A stretch of 64,000 bases of DNA from Corynebacterium sp. ES2730-CONJ (GTDB lineage: Bacteria; Actinomycetota; Actinomycetes; Mycobacteriales; Mycobacteriaceae). Made by a program: the position numbers and the translations under genes. This document shows, piece after piece, positions 35,694 through 44,611 of the stretch (the stretch's first letter is position 1; every line of letters begins with the position of its first letter). The notes below the pieces were generated by a model. That model was given only the letters and a program-made list of their open reading frames with translations. It searched no databases and had not been told where the DNA came from. Location: assembly GCF_024834055.1 (NCBI RefSeq), contig NZ_JANUXZ010000005.1, forward strand, positions 124,001 to 188,000, given 5' to 3'.

Positions 35694-36718
35694 GCCAGTC
35701 CACAAGCCTCCCACGCTCCCATCAGCGCATCGCACTCTGTAGATGTGGTCACGGTTATGCGCAGGCCTTCTGGGAAAGCGCGTGTGATCACCCCTTGTTC
35801 GCGTAAGTTCGCAGCTATTATCGACGCCTGATCAGTGGGGTACCAGAGGAAATTTGCTTCAGAATTGCCGCACTCTAGAAAATCGGCGAGCCGTGCGCGT
35901 TGTGCCACGACTTCTTCGGTGCGTTCTAAAATTTCGTCATGAGCGTGCAGGCTGGCTATAGCTGCTGCTTGAGCGAGCGAATTTACCCCGAACGGGATCG
36001 CGACCTTATCCAGGGCCGTCATAATCGCGGGATTGCCGAAAGCGTAGCCGATACGCAAACCTGCAAGGCCATACGCTTTCGAGAAGGTTCTTAAGCCCAC
36101 CAGATTGGGATAGCGCTGAAGGTAGCGGAGGGCAATGGGTGCACGCGGATCGCGGAGGTATTCAATATAGGCTTCGTCGAGCGCAACAATAACAGTAGAC
36201 GGCACTTGATCCATAAATTCTTCAAATTCTGGTGCGCGCAGGGCTGTACCAGTGGGGTTATTGGGATTGCATAAGAAGATCAAACGCGTCTGCTCTGTAA
36301 TAGCAGCCAGCATCGCTTCTAAATCGTGCTCAAAGTTTGAGGTGAGAGCCACTGGAACGGGACGGGCGCCGGCGACGCGCGCAAAAATGGGGTAGCCCTC
36401 AAAACTGCGCCACGGAAAGATGACCTCCTCGCCCGCCAGGCAGCTAATCTGCACAAGTTGTTGGCACAGCGCAGAGGATCCGCAACCTACAGTGACGCAG
36501 GCTTCATCTAATTCCAAGTGGTCAGCGAGCTCAGCTTTCAAGGCGCGGGCGGACATATCTGGATACCTATTCACCCCAGCTACCGCAGAATGCATGGCTT
36601 CCTGAACGCTTGGAAGTGGCGGGTGGCTGAGTTCGTTGCTGGAGAGCTTAAGGGCGTGAGGCAGGTTTTCACCTGGAATATAGGGAGGAATGTCGTTCAA
36701 GTCGCCGCGTATGTGCAT
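35690..36718 (-). CDS. pat: Histidinol-phosphate/aromatic aminotransferase (Pat)
   Basis: 342 residues, fold-type I PLP enzyme of the HisC group. SSNELSHPPLPSV opens it, NPNNPTGT binds the cofactor ring, and TFSKAYGLAGLRIGY carries the PLP lysine. The position near tyrA and its likeness to the C. glutamicum pat gene suggest the last step of aromatic amino acid synthesis. A role as a second histidinol-phosphate aminotransferase (hisC2) cannot be excluded from sequence. Confidence 0.88.
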   Translation of the reverse strand: MHIRGDLNDIPPYIPGENLPHALKLSSNELSHPPLPSVQEAMHSAVAGVNRYPDMSARALKAELADHLELDEACVTVGCGSSALCQQLVQISCLAGEEVIFPWRSFEGYPIFARVAGARPVPVALTSNFEHDLEAMLAAITEQTRLIFLCNPNNPTGTALRAPEFEEFMDQVPSTVIVALDEAYIEYLRDPRAPIALRYLQRYPNLVGLRTFSKAYGLAGLRIGYAFGNPAIMTALDKVAIPFGVNSLAQAAAIASLHAHDEILERTEEVVAQRARLADFLECGNSEANFLWYPTDQASIIAANLREQGVITRAFPEGLRITVTTSTECDALMGAWEACGLA

Positions 36719-36858
36719 GGGTTTATTCTAGACTGCAGGGTGCTGAATCATCGCGTTGAGCGTCGAGAATACAAGGTTTTACTTGGCAGTTTTGCGCCGC
36801 GGCTGGGGTTGTGCGTATTATTTAGCGAGATTCAATTATTTGGATCGCCTTGTGGTTT

Positions 36859-36950
36859 GGAGACGTGCCAGAGCGGCCGAATGGGGCTCACTGCTAATGA
36901 GTTGTCCTTTTAACGAAGGACCGGAGGTTCAAATCCTCTCGTCTCCGCCA
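36859..36950 (+). tRNA. tRNA-Ser(GCT)
   Basis: Acceptor GGAGACG pairs with CGTCTCC. The anticodon loop CTGCTAA gives GCT, and the variable arm is long. Encoded GCCA follows. It is 1 nt before tRNA-Arg. Confidence 0.97.
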
Positions 36951-36951
36951 G

Positions 36952-37027
36952 GCGCCCGTAGCTCAACGGATAGAGCATCTGACTACGGATCAGAAGGTTG
37001 GGGGTTCGAATCCCTCCGGGCGCACCA
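36952..37027 (+). tRNA. tRNA-Arg(ACG), copy 1
   Basis: Acceptor GCGCCCG pairs with CGGGCGC, the anticodon loop is CTACGGA with ACG, and CCA is encoded. The wobble adenosine is the target of TadA, encoded at 40892. It is identical to the copy at 39150. Confidence 0.97.
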
Positions 37028-37030
37028 AAT

Positions 37031-37064
37031 AAATCCCAGCCAGATTACCAACTGGCTGGGATTT
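37031..37064 (+). terminator. Terminator of the tRNA-Ser/Arg pair
   Basis: AAATCCCAGCCAG pairs with CTGGCTGGGATTT over 13 bp. Confidence 0.9.
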
Positions 37065-37435
37065 CTCATGTGCCATCAGCGTTCTTTAGACGCGTTAATC
37101 GCGGTGCCCGCGTGAATCTTCGCGATTTCAGGTGATAATGCATGTGCACATCGTAAAGCTAACGATGCCGCCTGAAGAGGAACTTAAGAACACGTTTCCA
37201 CCCCTATCTAGGGGCTTATGCATCAGTTTTTGCGGAGAAATATACGGATTTGGAAAATGGTATATCCTGCAAGTTTGACCCTTTTAGGGTGTCTGTGGCC
37301 GGGAAAATAACGTTTTTCTTAGGTGCAACCAAAGTCATTAAGGGTAATCTAATGAGCTACTACTGGTTTCGTAACCGCTGACTGATATCATGCGACGTTC
37401 GGCCGAGGATTGGAGGCTGCGAGACTCACTTAGTC

Positions 37436-37459
37436 GGTCTTGGCAATCCAAAGACCGCT
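37436..37459 (+). promoter_or_regulatory. Hairpin in the leader of the dicarboxylate transporter gene
   Basis: CGGTCTT pairs with AAGACCG in a stretch of distinctive sequence (about 37390-37470) that ends at an AAGGAGG ribosome site. The gap from 37065 to 37480 holds no gene, so a long structured leader is likely. No known riboswitch class is recognised. Confidence 0.4.
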
Positions 37460-37480
37460 GACGAAGGAGGTTGATATTCC

Positions 37481-39058
37481 ATGAGTATTCCTATTATTCA
37501 CGAGTCATCAGCGCACGCCCTCGCTGAAGATTCACAAGCTCTTGACCCCAAAGAGTGGCGCCGCGAAGCGATCGGCCTCATCGGTGGTCTCGTCGCCGCG
37601 ATCATTATTTATCTAATCTTCCCGCAATCCTCAGTGGAGCTAGTGCGCGAGCTCAAACCCGATCAGGAATTTGATTATAATACGCTCCGTATCACCGCCG
37701 CGGTGGCGGTGCTCATGGGAGCGTGGTGGATGACAGAGGCGATCCCCTTGGCCGCTACAGCGCTCGTTCCACTTGTCGCTTTCCCGATGGCTCAGGTTAT
37801 CGGGTTTGGAGATATTTCCGCCCCCTATGCCTCTCCCACAATCTTCCTCTTTATGGGTGGCTTCATCCTTGCTCTCGGGATGCAGCGGTGGAATTTACAC
37901 CGTCGACTTGCCTTAAATGTTGTGCTCCTAGTGGGTACCAAACCCAAGCAGCTCATCGCTGGCTTTATGTTAGCCACCGGATTCTTGTCTATGTGGGTTT
38001 CTAATACCGCTACTGCTGTGGTCATGCTACCCATTGGCATATCGGTATTACAGCTCACTGCAGATACCGTCGGGGGAATGGCTCATCAAAAGAAATTTGC
38101 CACCGGTTTAATGCTCGCCATTGCTTATGCTGCTTCCATCGGTTCCTTGGGCACCATCATTGGTACCCCACCAAACGCGCTGCTCGTGGCTTATATGGCG
38201 GATAACCACAACGTTAAAATCGGATTCGGGCAGTGGATGCTGGTTGGCATTCCATTAGCGTTGGTATTTATGGTGATCGCCTGGGCGGTTTTAATCACGG
38301 TATTTAAACCTGAAGTCGATCATATTCCGGGGGGACGGGAGATGATCCGCCGGGAACTTGCTCTCATGGGACCCATCCGCTTCGGTGAAGGTGCCACCGC
38401 AGTGATCTTTATTGGAGCGGCCCTCGCGTGGGTTTTTCTCCCCTTGGCAATTTCTTGGACCGGATCCGATATTAAGGTAGCCGATGCTGCTATCGGGCTC
38501 AGTGCCGCGATGCTGATGTTTATTATCCCTGCTAATCCCAAGACCGGCGTTCGTTTGATGGATTGGAAAACAGCTAATGAGCTCCCCTGGGATGTGCTTC
38601 TTCTTTTCGGTGGTGGCCTAGCGTTGTCGAAAATGTTCGCCACGTCGGGGCTTTCTTTGTGGATTGGTGAATTAGCTAAAGGCTTCGGAGTGCTTCCCGT
38701 TATTCTGCTGATCTTCGCCATTGCTGCAGTGGTCTTATTGCTCACAGAATTCACGTCAAATACTGCCACCGCGGCTACCTTCCTGCCAATCATGGCCGGG
38801 GTAGCCATAGGTATTGGGCTTACGGCTTCGGGAGATCAGAATATTCTGCTGCTCACGATTCCAGTTGCGCTCTCCGCAACCTGCGCATTCATGCTGCCAG
38901 TGGCTACCCCACCTAATGCTATCGCCTATGGTTCTGGATACGTCAAAATTGGCGATATGATCAAGGGTGGTATCTGGTTGAATGTAATCGGAGTTGTACT
39001 CGTTACCCTTGTAACTTATTTCCTTGCAGTTCCTGCCTTTGGCCTCATTGTGCTGTAG
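37481..39058 (+). CDS. dccT: DASS family dicarboxylate symporter (DccT-like)
   Basis: 525 residues with about 12 membrane segments of the SLC13/DASS family. Both Ser-Asn-Thr signatures are present, VSNTATAVVMLPI and TSNTATAATFLPI, which bind Na+ and the carboxylate. GTIIGTPPNALLVAY and VATPPNAIAYGSGYV are the paired substrate loops. It probably takes up C4-dicarboxylates (succinate, fumarate, malate) like C. glutamicum DccT, which maps to a similar neighbourhood. AAGGAGG precedes the ATG. Two identical tRNA-Arg genes flank the gene. Confidence 0.88.
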   Translation: MSIPIIHESSAHALAEDSQALDPKEWRREAIGLIGGLVAAIIIYLIFPQSSVELVRELKPDQEFDYNTLRITAAVAVLMGAWWMTEAIPLAATALVPLVAFPMAQVIGFGDISAPYASPTIFLFMGGFILALGMQRWNLHRRLALNVVLLVGTKPKQLIAGFMLATGFLSMWVSNTATAVVMLPIGISVLQLTADTVGGMAHQKKFATGLMLAIAYAASIGSLGTIIGTPPNALLVAYMADNHNVKIGFGQWMLVGIPLALVFMVIAWAVLITVFKPEVDHIPGGREMIRRELALMGPIRFGEGATAVIFIGAALAWVFLPLAISWTGSDIKVADAAIGLSAAMLMFIIPANPKTGVRLMDWKTANELPWDVLLLFGGGLALSKMFATSGLSLWIGELAKGFGVLPVILLIFAIAAVVLLLTEFTSNTATAATFLPIMAGVAIGIGLTASGDQNILLLTIPVALSATCAFMLPVATPPNAIAYGSGYVKIGDMIKGGIWLNVIGVVLVTLVTYFLAVPAFGLIVL

Positions 39059-39149
39059 GGATCTCATGAAATGGCCGTCTATTAGGCCATTTGCGAAAGT
39101 CTTTAGCTGCGGTGTAGTGTTTTACTTCGTTGCACCGCAGCGCAATTTT

Positions 39150-39225
39150 GCGCCCGTAGCTCAACGGATAGAGCATCTGACTACGGATCAGAAGGTTGGG
39201 GGTTCGAATCCCTCCGGGCGCACCA
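39150..39225 (+). tRNA. tRNA-Arg(ACG), copy 2
   Basis: Identical over all 76 nt to the copy at 36952, with CCA encoded; the flanks differ. It follows dccT by 91 nt. Confidence 0.97.
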
Positions 39226-39229
39226 TAAA

Positions 39230-39270
39230 AAGAAAACCCACTTCACACCAAGTCTGAAGTGGGTTTTCTT
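39230..39270. terminator. Strong terminator between tRNA-Arg and tyrA
   Basis: AAGAAAACCCACTTCA pairs with TGAAGTGGGTTTTCTT over 16 bp, followed by TTTG. It can serve both strands. Confidence 0.92.
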
Positions 39271-39336
39271 TTTGTTCTCGGGCCTCGCGGTAGAAGCTAG
39301 CTGGAGATGCCTTTATATGCTCCTGTCTGCCTGTTA

Positions 39337-40356
39337 TTAGAGCACTTCGATGCGGGCACCAAGATTTTCGGCCTGAATAAGCTGATTGGCCCAATCGGTG
39401 CCGTCGTGGTGCAACCGGAAAACGGGGCGATTGGAGATCTTGGCGGGGCTGACAGACTGAGAGGCATTAAGACCTGAGCGCGCTTCAAAGCGCACGCGAG
39501 AGCGGTAACCACTATCGACTAAATCTTGAATTTCAGCCTGTGGTGGGCTCAGATGGGCACGAGCATCACGGAGAATGCTTAAACATTCATCGAGTGCCTC
39601 ACCGAGGGCAAGATGGTTGGTCTCGCACATCGAACGAACCAAGGATGGTGATGTGCCGGCAACACGGGTGGCATCGCGAAAGGAACCAGCCGCGAGAGAG
39701 AGGGCGAGTGCCCCACCATTATCTCCCACGATCGCGAGGGCCTCAGCGAGAATATGAGGTAGATGGCTCACCCGTGCAACGGCCAGGTCATGGGCATGGA
39801 CCCGAGCGGGTACCACCTCCGCCCCCACGAGAGTGGCCATATGCACCACATCAATCCAGAGACGTTTCCAGGTACGGCTAACCTCTGTTGAATCGACGAG
39901 GTGATCAAAGGTAACTACCCACACGGCGCGGCGAAAGAGCTCTGGGAAGGAAGCGTCCCACCCTGATTCGGCCGTGCCTGCCATGGGGTGCCCTCCCACG
40001 TAGCGGTCTTGCATATTCCGGCTTTTCACGAGGGCATATACTTCGCCTTTGACGCTGACGACATCGGTGAATCCGCAGTGCGGAGCATATTCATTCAAAG
40101 CGTCGAGTAGCGAGGCGACAGCGGGCATTGGAGTAGCGAGGACGATAAGAGCATTACTCTCCGCCGCGCGACTTAGAGCCTCGGTGAGATCCGTGGTCAC
40201 ATCAAAGCCTTCCGCGCGGGCCTTGCGGGTTGCAGACGGTGAACGGTTGTGGCCGAAGACGTCGACGCCGTGCTCGTGGAGGGCGCGCATGAGTGAGCCT
40301 CCGATCAGACCGAGGCCAAGAATGCAGACGGGACGGGAAATTTGGTTAATACTCAC
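39337..40356 (-). CDS. tyrA: Prephenate dehydrogenase
   Basis: 339 residues. VCILGLGLIGGSLMRAL is the NAD(P) loop. GGHPMAGTAESGWDA and the later HAHDLAVARVSHLPHILAEAL carry the prephenate-binding His and Arg residues. It makes 4-hydroxyphenylpyruvate or arogenate for tyrosine. No C-terminal ACT domain is recognised, so feedback control may be weak. The start is GTG. It diverges from the tadA pair, as in mycobacteria. Confidence 0.9.
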   Translation of the reverse strand: MSINQISRPVCILGLGLIGGSLMRALHEHGVDVFGHNRSPSATRKARAEGFDVTTDLTEALSRAAESNALIVLATPMPAVASLLDALNEYAPHCGFTDVVSVKGEVYALVKSRNMQDRYVGGHPMAGTAESGWDASFPELFRRAVWVVTFDHLVDSTEVSRTWKRLWIDVVHMATLVGAEVVPARVHAHDLAVARVSHLPHILAEALAIVGDNGGALALSLAAGSFRDATRVAGTSPSLVRSMCETNHLALGEALDECLSILRDARAHLSPPQAEIQDLVDSGYRSRVRFEARSGLNASQSVSPAKISNRPVFRLHHDGTDWANQLIQAENLGARIEVL

Positions 40357-40394
40357 ATGCTAAGTGTGGCACACAAGGACTAAGGTTGTTCGGT

Positions 40395-40883
40395 ATGGAG
40401 CGTAATTTTGCCGTAACTGTCACCCGATCCGAATCGAACTGGCAGGTTCGACGGTTTTCTGAGGACTCTACCAATATCGAAACCGCCATTAAGGCTGTGC
40501 GCGGCTTGCGCGCGGAGTCTGCGGCCTTTGCCCTCTTATGTGTCGATGATGAGTACTTTGTCATCGTCCGTCCAACTCCGAGCCGCGTCCGACTCTTTCT
40601 TTCCGACGCCTCCATGGCAGCTGTCGATGACTTCGCCGCTTCGCTCCTCGAAGAGATGGATATTGATATACCCGATATTCCCGAGGAGGACTTTGCCGAC
40701 ACCGAAGGCTGGCCTGACGGCGATTTCGATATTCTAGCCGATCTTGGCATCAGCGAGCAGGTACTTTCTATCCTGTGCGATGAATCCGAGTGGTGGGCCT
40801 CTGAACAGCTGCAGAGCTTGTGTGAAGAATTAGGCTGCGAGGAGGAATTCAGTCGCGCCGTCGGTATGGATATCAGCGAATAG
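40395..40883 (+). CDS. tRNA adenosine deaminase-associated protein
   Basis: 162 residues. FAVTVTRSESNWQVRRFSED and DDEYFVIVRPTPSRVRLFLSDASMA, followed by a long acidic stretch (DIDIPDIPEEDF), match the actinobacterial protein found upstream of tadA. Its function is not established; co-action with TadA is inferred from this conserved pairing. TAAGGT at 40381-40386 is 8 nt before the ATG at 40395. That favours this start over the TTG at 40386. Confidence 0.85.
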   Translation: MERNFAVTVTRSESNWQVRRFSEDSTNIETAIKAVRGLRAESAAFALLCVDDEYFVIVRPTPSRVRLFLSDASMAAVDDFAASLLEEMDIDIPDIPEEDFADTEGWPDGDFDILADLGISEQVLSILCDESEWWASEQLQSLCEELGCEEEFSRAVGMDISE

Positions 40884-40891
40884 AGCGCCTG

Positions 40892-41419
40892 ATGGATCCG
40901 CGCCCTCAGACCTCTCGCCCTGCAACGAGCAGTGTTGATCCACCAGTATTACCGCGCCCCGAGCACCAGCAGGGTGCAGAGACCTATATGCGCCGTGCTC
41001 TTGCTGAGGCCACGAGGTGCCCAGGTGTAGAGATCCCCGTGGGGGCGGTGGTGATTAATGCGGCCGGGGATGTTATTGGTATGGGGCATAATCGTCGGGA
41101 AACTGATCGGGACCCCTTCGGTCATGCCGAAATGATGGCATTAGCTCAAGCAGCGCAGCACCACGATGACGGGTGGCGCTTAACGGGATGTACCCTAGTA
41201 GTCACGCTTGAGCCTTGTGCCATGTGCGCGGGCGCGGCGGTTTCTGCTCGGATCGATCATATAATTTTTGGGGCCTTTGAGCCCAAGACCGGAGCGTGTG
41301 GCTCGTGGATTGATATCCCTCGGGCACCGCTAGCTGTCCACAGCCCGCAGGTTTCGGGTGGGGTGCTTGGCGATGAGTGCGCATCTCTCCTGCGCCAGTT
41401 TTTTCGTTCATTACGTTGA
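40892..41419 (+). CDS. tadA: tRNA-specific adenosine deaminase TadA
   Basis: 175 residues, a cytidine-deaminase-fold zinc enzyme. FGHAEMMAL holds the zinc His and the proton-shuttle Glu; EPCAMCAGA holds the two zinc Cys. It changes A34 to inosine in tRNA-Arg(ACG), and two such tRNA genes are in this window. An N-terminal extension of about 25 residues before the core is poorly conserved, so the start could be downstream. It lies 8 nt after the associated gene. Confidence 0.92.
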   Translation: MDPRPQTSRPATSSVDPPVLPRPEHQQGAETYMRRALAEATRCPGVEIPVGAVVINAAGDVIGMGHNRRETDRDPFGHAEMMALAQAAQHHDDGWRLTGCTLVVTLEPCAMCAGAAVSARIDHIIFGAFEPKTGACGSWIDIPRAPLAVHSPQVSGGVLGDECASLLRQFFRSLR

Positions 41420-41491
41420 TTCTGCAGGCTAGCGGTAGCTCATCCTGTGGATCTTCTTATAAAAGACGTAGCTCTTTTAGGAATTTAGGAT

Positions 41492-41522
41492 TATAATGGG
41501 GCGTGCAGCTGTACCCAGCTGC
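41492..41522 (+). promoter_or_regulatory. Promoter -10 and leader hairpin of the csbD-like gene
   Basis: TATAAT at 41492-41497 is followed by the hairpin GCAGCTG/CAGCTGC (41505-41522), which would form at the 5' end of the mRNA. Such a structure could protect a stable transcript. Confidence 0.5.
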
Positions 41523-41598
41523 TCTAGGATAAAAATCAGTATCGGCTCCCCTCGGCAATGACCGGTGTGGTAGCGGTACTGGAACTAAAGGAGCAATA

Positions 41599-41808
41599 AT
41601 GTCTGATTTCGACAATACCGTTGACGACCTTAAAGGCAAGGCTAAGGAAGCCGCTGGTGACCTTACTGATAACGAGAGCCTCAAGGATGAGGGCAAGGCC
41701 GACCAGGTCGTTGCTGATGTTAAGGATGCCGTGCACAATGCCGGCGACAAGGTTAAAGAAGTAGCCGATAAGGTAATTGGTTCCTTCAAGAAGGACGACG
41801 AGAAGTAA
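41599..41808 (+). CDS. CsbD family stress protein
   Basis: 69 residues, lysine and aspartate rich, no membrane segment. DDLKGKAKEAAGDLTDNESL is the CsbD core. Members are small abundant proteins induced by general stress; their molecular role is unknown. A perfect TATAAT -10, a leader hairpin, AAAGGAG before the ATG and a strong terminator suggest high expression. Confidence 0.9.
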   Translation: MSDFDNTVDDLKGKAKEAAGDLTDNESLKDEGKADQVVADVKDAVHNAGDKVKEVADKVIGSFKKDDEK

Positions 41809-41828
41809 ATTCTCGCAAAGCTTATTTT

Positions 41829-41862
41829 GCCCTCCCACAGATTATGTGGGAGGGCGTTTTTA
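41829..41862 (+). terminator. Terminator of the csbD-like gene
   Basis: GCCCTCCCACA pairs with TGTGGGAGGGC around a 5-nt loop, followed by TTTTTATAT. Confidence 0.93.
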
Positions 41863-41905
41863 TATAATTTGCCCCCGCGTTCCCCATCCCCTAAACTTTG
41901 CAAAC

Positions 41906-41996
41906 GGTGGCGTGTCCGAGTGGCCGAAGGTGCTCGCCTCGAAAGCGAGTGTTGGGTAACCCCCAACCGCGGGTTCAAATCCCGCCGCCACCGCCA
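41906..41996 (+). tRNA. tRNA-Ser(CGA)
   Basis: Acceptor GGTGGCG pairs with CGCCACC. The anticodon loop CTCGAAA gives CGA, the variable arm is long, and GCCA is encoded at the end. Confidence 0.97.
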
Positions 41997-42005
41997 ATAA
42001 TGAGA

Positions 42006-42038
42006 GGGTCAGCTGTTTAATCGACAGCTGATCCTTTT
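42006..42038 (+). terminator. Terminator of tRNA-Ser(CGA)
   Basis: GGGTCAGCTGT pairs with ACAGCTGATCC (one G-U) and is followed by TTTT. Confidence 0.85.
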
Positions 42039-42191
42039 CGTTTTAGAACCCCTAACCCGCAGGTCTGGTACCCATACTTACTCTAAACGCAGACCAGAAG
42101 CAGAAGAGAAGCAAAAGAGAAGCTCTGCCATCCAGGGTGAAGTAGTAGCATATGGGAGAAGGAATATACGCAGGGGAGAAAGGGAGCATTC

Positions 42192-44585
42192 GTGGCACGA
42201 TTGCTGTACAGAATAGGCGTCTGGTCGTTTCGAGCGCGCTGGTTCGTTATTGTTGCGTGGTTGCTGATCCTAGGAGCACTCGGTGGATCAGCCTTTGCCT
42301 TCGAGAAGGGTTATAATGACGTCTTCGCCATCGAAGGAACCCAGGCTGAAAAAGCAACCGACCTGCTCGCGCGCAATTTCCCAGATCAAAAATCTCCCCT
42401 CGATTCCACCGGCGTCACCATTGCGTTCAAGGCTCCACCGGGGGAAAAGTTAACTGATCCTCAAAATTCCGCTGCCGTTGATGAGGTCGTGGAATATATC
42501 GAGAAGAACCTTGAAGGCCTCACGGATACGCAGCGCTTTGGTAATCCCGTCACCTTAAGCCCTCAACTGCAGAAATACGTGATCGAGGCGGCCACGGAAC
42601 AGGGCTTTCCCGAGGAGAATGCGCGCCTAGACGCCCAGAATCTTGCACTGCTCAGTGCCGATGACACCATTGGTTATACGACATTTTCCTTTGATGTTCC
42701 CCTGCCCGCCGATGTCAGCGACGATCAGCGGGAAACGGTGGCGGTGGCTATGGATTTGGGTCGCGCCGCGGGCCTAGAAGTCGAGGCGGGTGGCCCGGGC
42801 TACGGCGACCCGATCGTGATCGAGGAAACCTCGGAGATCATCGGACTAGCCGTAGCGGCCATCATTCTCATCTTCACCTTCGGTTCCCTTGTCGCAGCCG
42901 GTATGCCCCTGTTGATCGCGGTGATGTCGGTCGCGTTGGGCTCACTCGCGGTCACCCTCGCAACGGCGTGGGTGCCCCTGAATAACATCACTCCCGTTCT
43001 TGCCGTCATGTTAGGTCTCGCTGTGGGTGTCGACTACGCCCTGTTTATCCTCTTTCGCTATCGAGAGGAACTCAAGCGCTATCCTCCCGAAGAAGCAGTC
43101 GGGATGGCGGTGGGCACCGCTGGGTCCGCGGTAGTCTTTGCAGGCCTGACTGTGATTGTTGCCCTTGTTGCACTGGCAGTGGCGAATATTCTCTTCCTCA
43201 CCTATATGGGTCTAGCCGCAGCTTTAACTGTTCTTATTGCAGTGACGGTATCACTAACCATGCTGCCTGCAGTGCTCGGTGTGCTTGGCGATCGAGCCTT
43301 TAAGGGCCGGATTCCGTGGATTGAGAACCGCCGCAAACCAGCGGTCACCATGGGGCAACGCTGGGTTACTCTCGTGCATCGCTTCCCCGGAGTGGTCATC
43401 GCCGTGGTGATCTTCTTACTCGGCGCGCTCACTGCTCCAGGGCTCAATTTGCATCTCTCCCTGCCCTCTGATGGCCAATCGCCGTATGAGACGACGCAAC
43501 GCAAACAAGCCGAATTACTCTACGAAGGTTTTGGTCCGGGTGCTGATGCTCAATTCCTCGTGGTCGCTGATGCCCATCAGGTCGATCCCGAAGCCGCTGT
43601 TCTCGCGCCCGTGGTGGCAGCCCAAGAAGCTGACCACAATCCCAGCACGGGTCCTTTTGACCGCAGCGCTGCGGCAGCCTTTGCCTCCTACCTCCATGTC
43701 ATCCAAAAATTCTCGGTTAATCAAGATGTCAAGCATATCCAGATCGTCGAAGTATCCGATGATGGTAAAGCGGCTCAGATGCTACTCACCTCAGCGCGAT
43801 CGAATATTGACCCCGCAACTAACGAGCTCATCAATGCGCTACGTGACCAAGAATCTGAGATAACAAAGAGCACAGGTATCACTACAGGAATCACCGGACT
43901 TGTGCCCGTGCAGCAGGATGTGGTTAACCGCCTAGCTGATGCGATGCCGTTATATCTCTTGATCGTAGTGGGTCTTGCCATCGTACTTTTACTCATAATC
44001 TTCCGCTCGGTGGTGGTGCCACTGATCGCTGGTCTTGGATTCTTGCTATCAGTAGGTGCCGCCTTCGGTGTCACTGTTCTCTTCTGGCAAGAGGGCCTAT
44101 GGGGTCTGGTTGGGACGCCTGCACCCATTATCGCTTTTATGCCCATCTTCCTCATTGGCGTCTGTTTTGGGCTGGCGATGGATTATCAAGTATTCATTGT
44201 CTCGGCGATGCGGGAACATTATTCCCACAGTGCAGAGGGCGAAGATTCGCCCTATAACCGCAATGATGCCTCGGTCATTTTTGGCTTCACCCACAGTGCA
44301 CGCGTGGTCACGGCTGCAGCGCTGATTATGATCGCCGTCTTTGCCGCTTTTATCGGACAACCGCTGCCCTTTATCAAGATCTTCGGTTTCGGACTCGGTG
44401 CCGGCGTACTTTTCGACGCTTTCTTAATTCGCATGGCATTTGTTCCCGCCGCTATGTTCATCTGCGGACGCGCAACCTGGTGGATGCCGGCATGGTTGGA
44501 TAAGATCCTTCCGCATCTTGATGTTGAAGGCACGTCTCTAGAATCAGGACAGGACACCAAGAAGGCGGCGCGCGTCGATCTTTAA
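42192..44585 (+). CDS. MMPL/RND family transporter
   Basis: 797 residues, two repeats of a membrane domain each after a periplasmic-type loop. The Asp-Tyr proton-relay motifs are GVDYALFILFRYREEL in the first half and GLAMDYQVFIVSAMREHY in the second. MMPL proteins of mycolata export mycolate or other lipids. This one has about the length of corynebacterial CmpL proteins, and the neighbourhood suggests the CmpL4 type, not the trehalose monomycolate flippase CmpL1; that is inference. The start is GTG with AAAGGGAG upstream. A hairpin-forming GCAGA/TCTGC is in the leader. Confidence 0.88.
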   Translation: MARLLYRIGVWSFRARWFVIVAWLLILGALGGSAFAFEKGYNDVFAIEGTQAEKATDLLARNFPDQKSPLDSTGVTIAFKAPPGEKLTDPQNSAAVDEVVEYIEKNLEGLTDTQRFGNPVTLSPQLQKYVIEAATEQGFPEENARLDAQNLALLSADDTIGYTTFSFDVPLPADVSDDQRETVAVAMDLGRAAGLEVEAGGPGYGDPIVIEETSEIIGLAVAAIILIFTFGSLVAAGMPLLIAVMSVALGSLAVTLATAWVPLNNITPVLAVMLGLAVGVDYALFILFRYREELKRYPPEEAVGMAVGTAGSAVVFAGLTVIVALVALAVANILFLTYMGLAAALTVLIAVTVSLTMLPAVLGVLGDRAFKGRIPWIENRRKPAVTMGQRWVTLVHRFPGVVIAVVIFLLGALTAPGLNLHLSLPSDGQSPYETTQRKQAELLYEGFGPGADAQFLVVADAHQVDPEAAVLAPVVAAQEADHNPSTGPFDRSAAAAFASYLHVIQKFSVNQDVKHIQIVEVSDDGKAAQMLLTSARSNIDPATNELINALRDQESEITKSTGITTGITGLVPVQQDVVNRLADAMPLYLLIVVGLAIVLLLIIFRSVVVPLIAGLGFLLSVGAAFGVTVLFWQEGLWGLVGTPAPIIAFMPIFLIGVCFGLAMDYQVFIVSAMREHYSHSAEGEDSPYNRNDASVIFGFTHSARVVTAAALIMIAVFAAFIGQPLPFIKIFGFGLGAGVLFDAFLIRMAFVPAAMFICGRATWWMPAWLDKILPHLDVEGTSLESGQDTKKAARVDL

Positions 44586-44611
44586 GGGTGCCATGCAGTA
44601 AACTGTCGACC

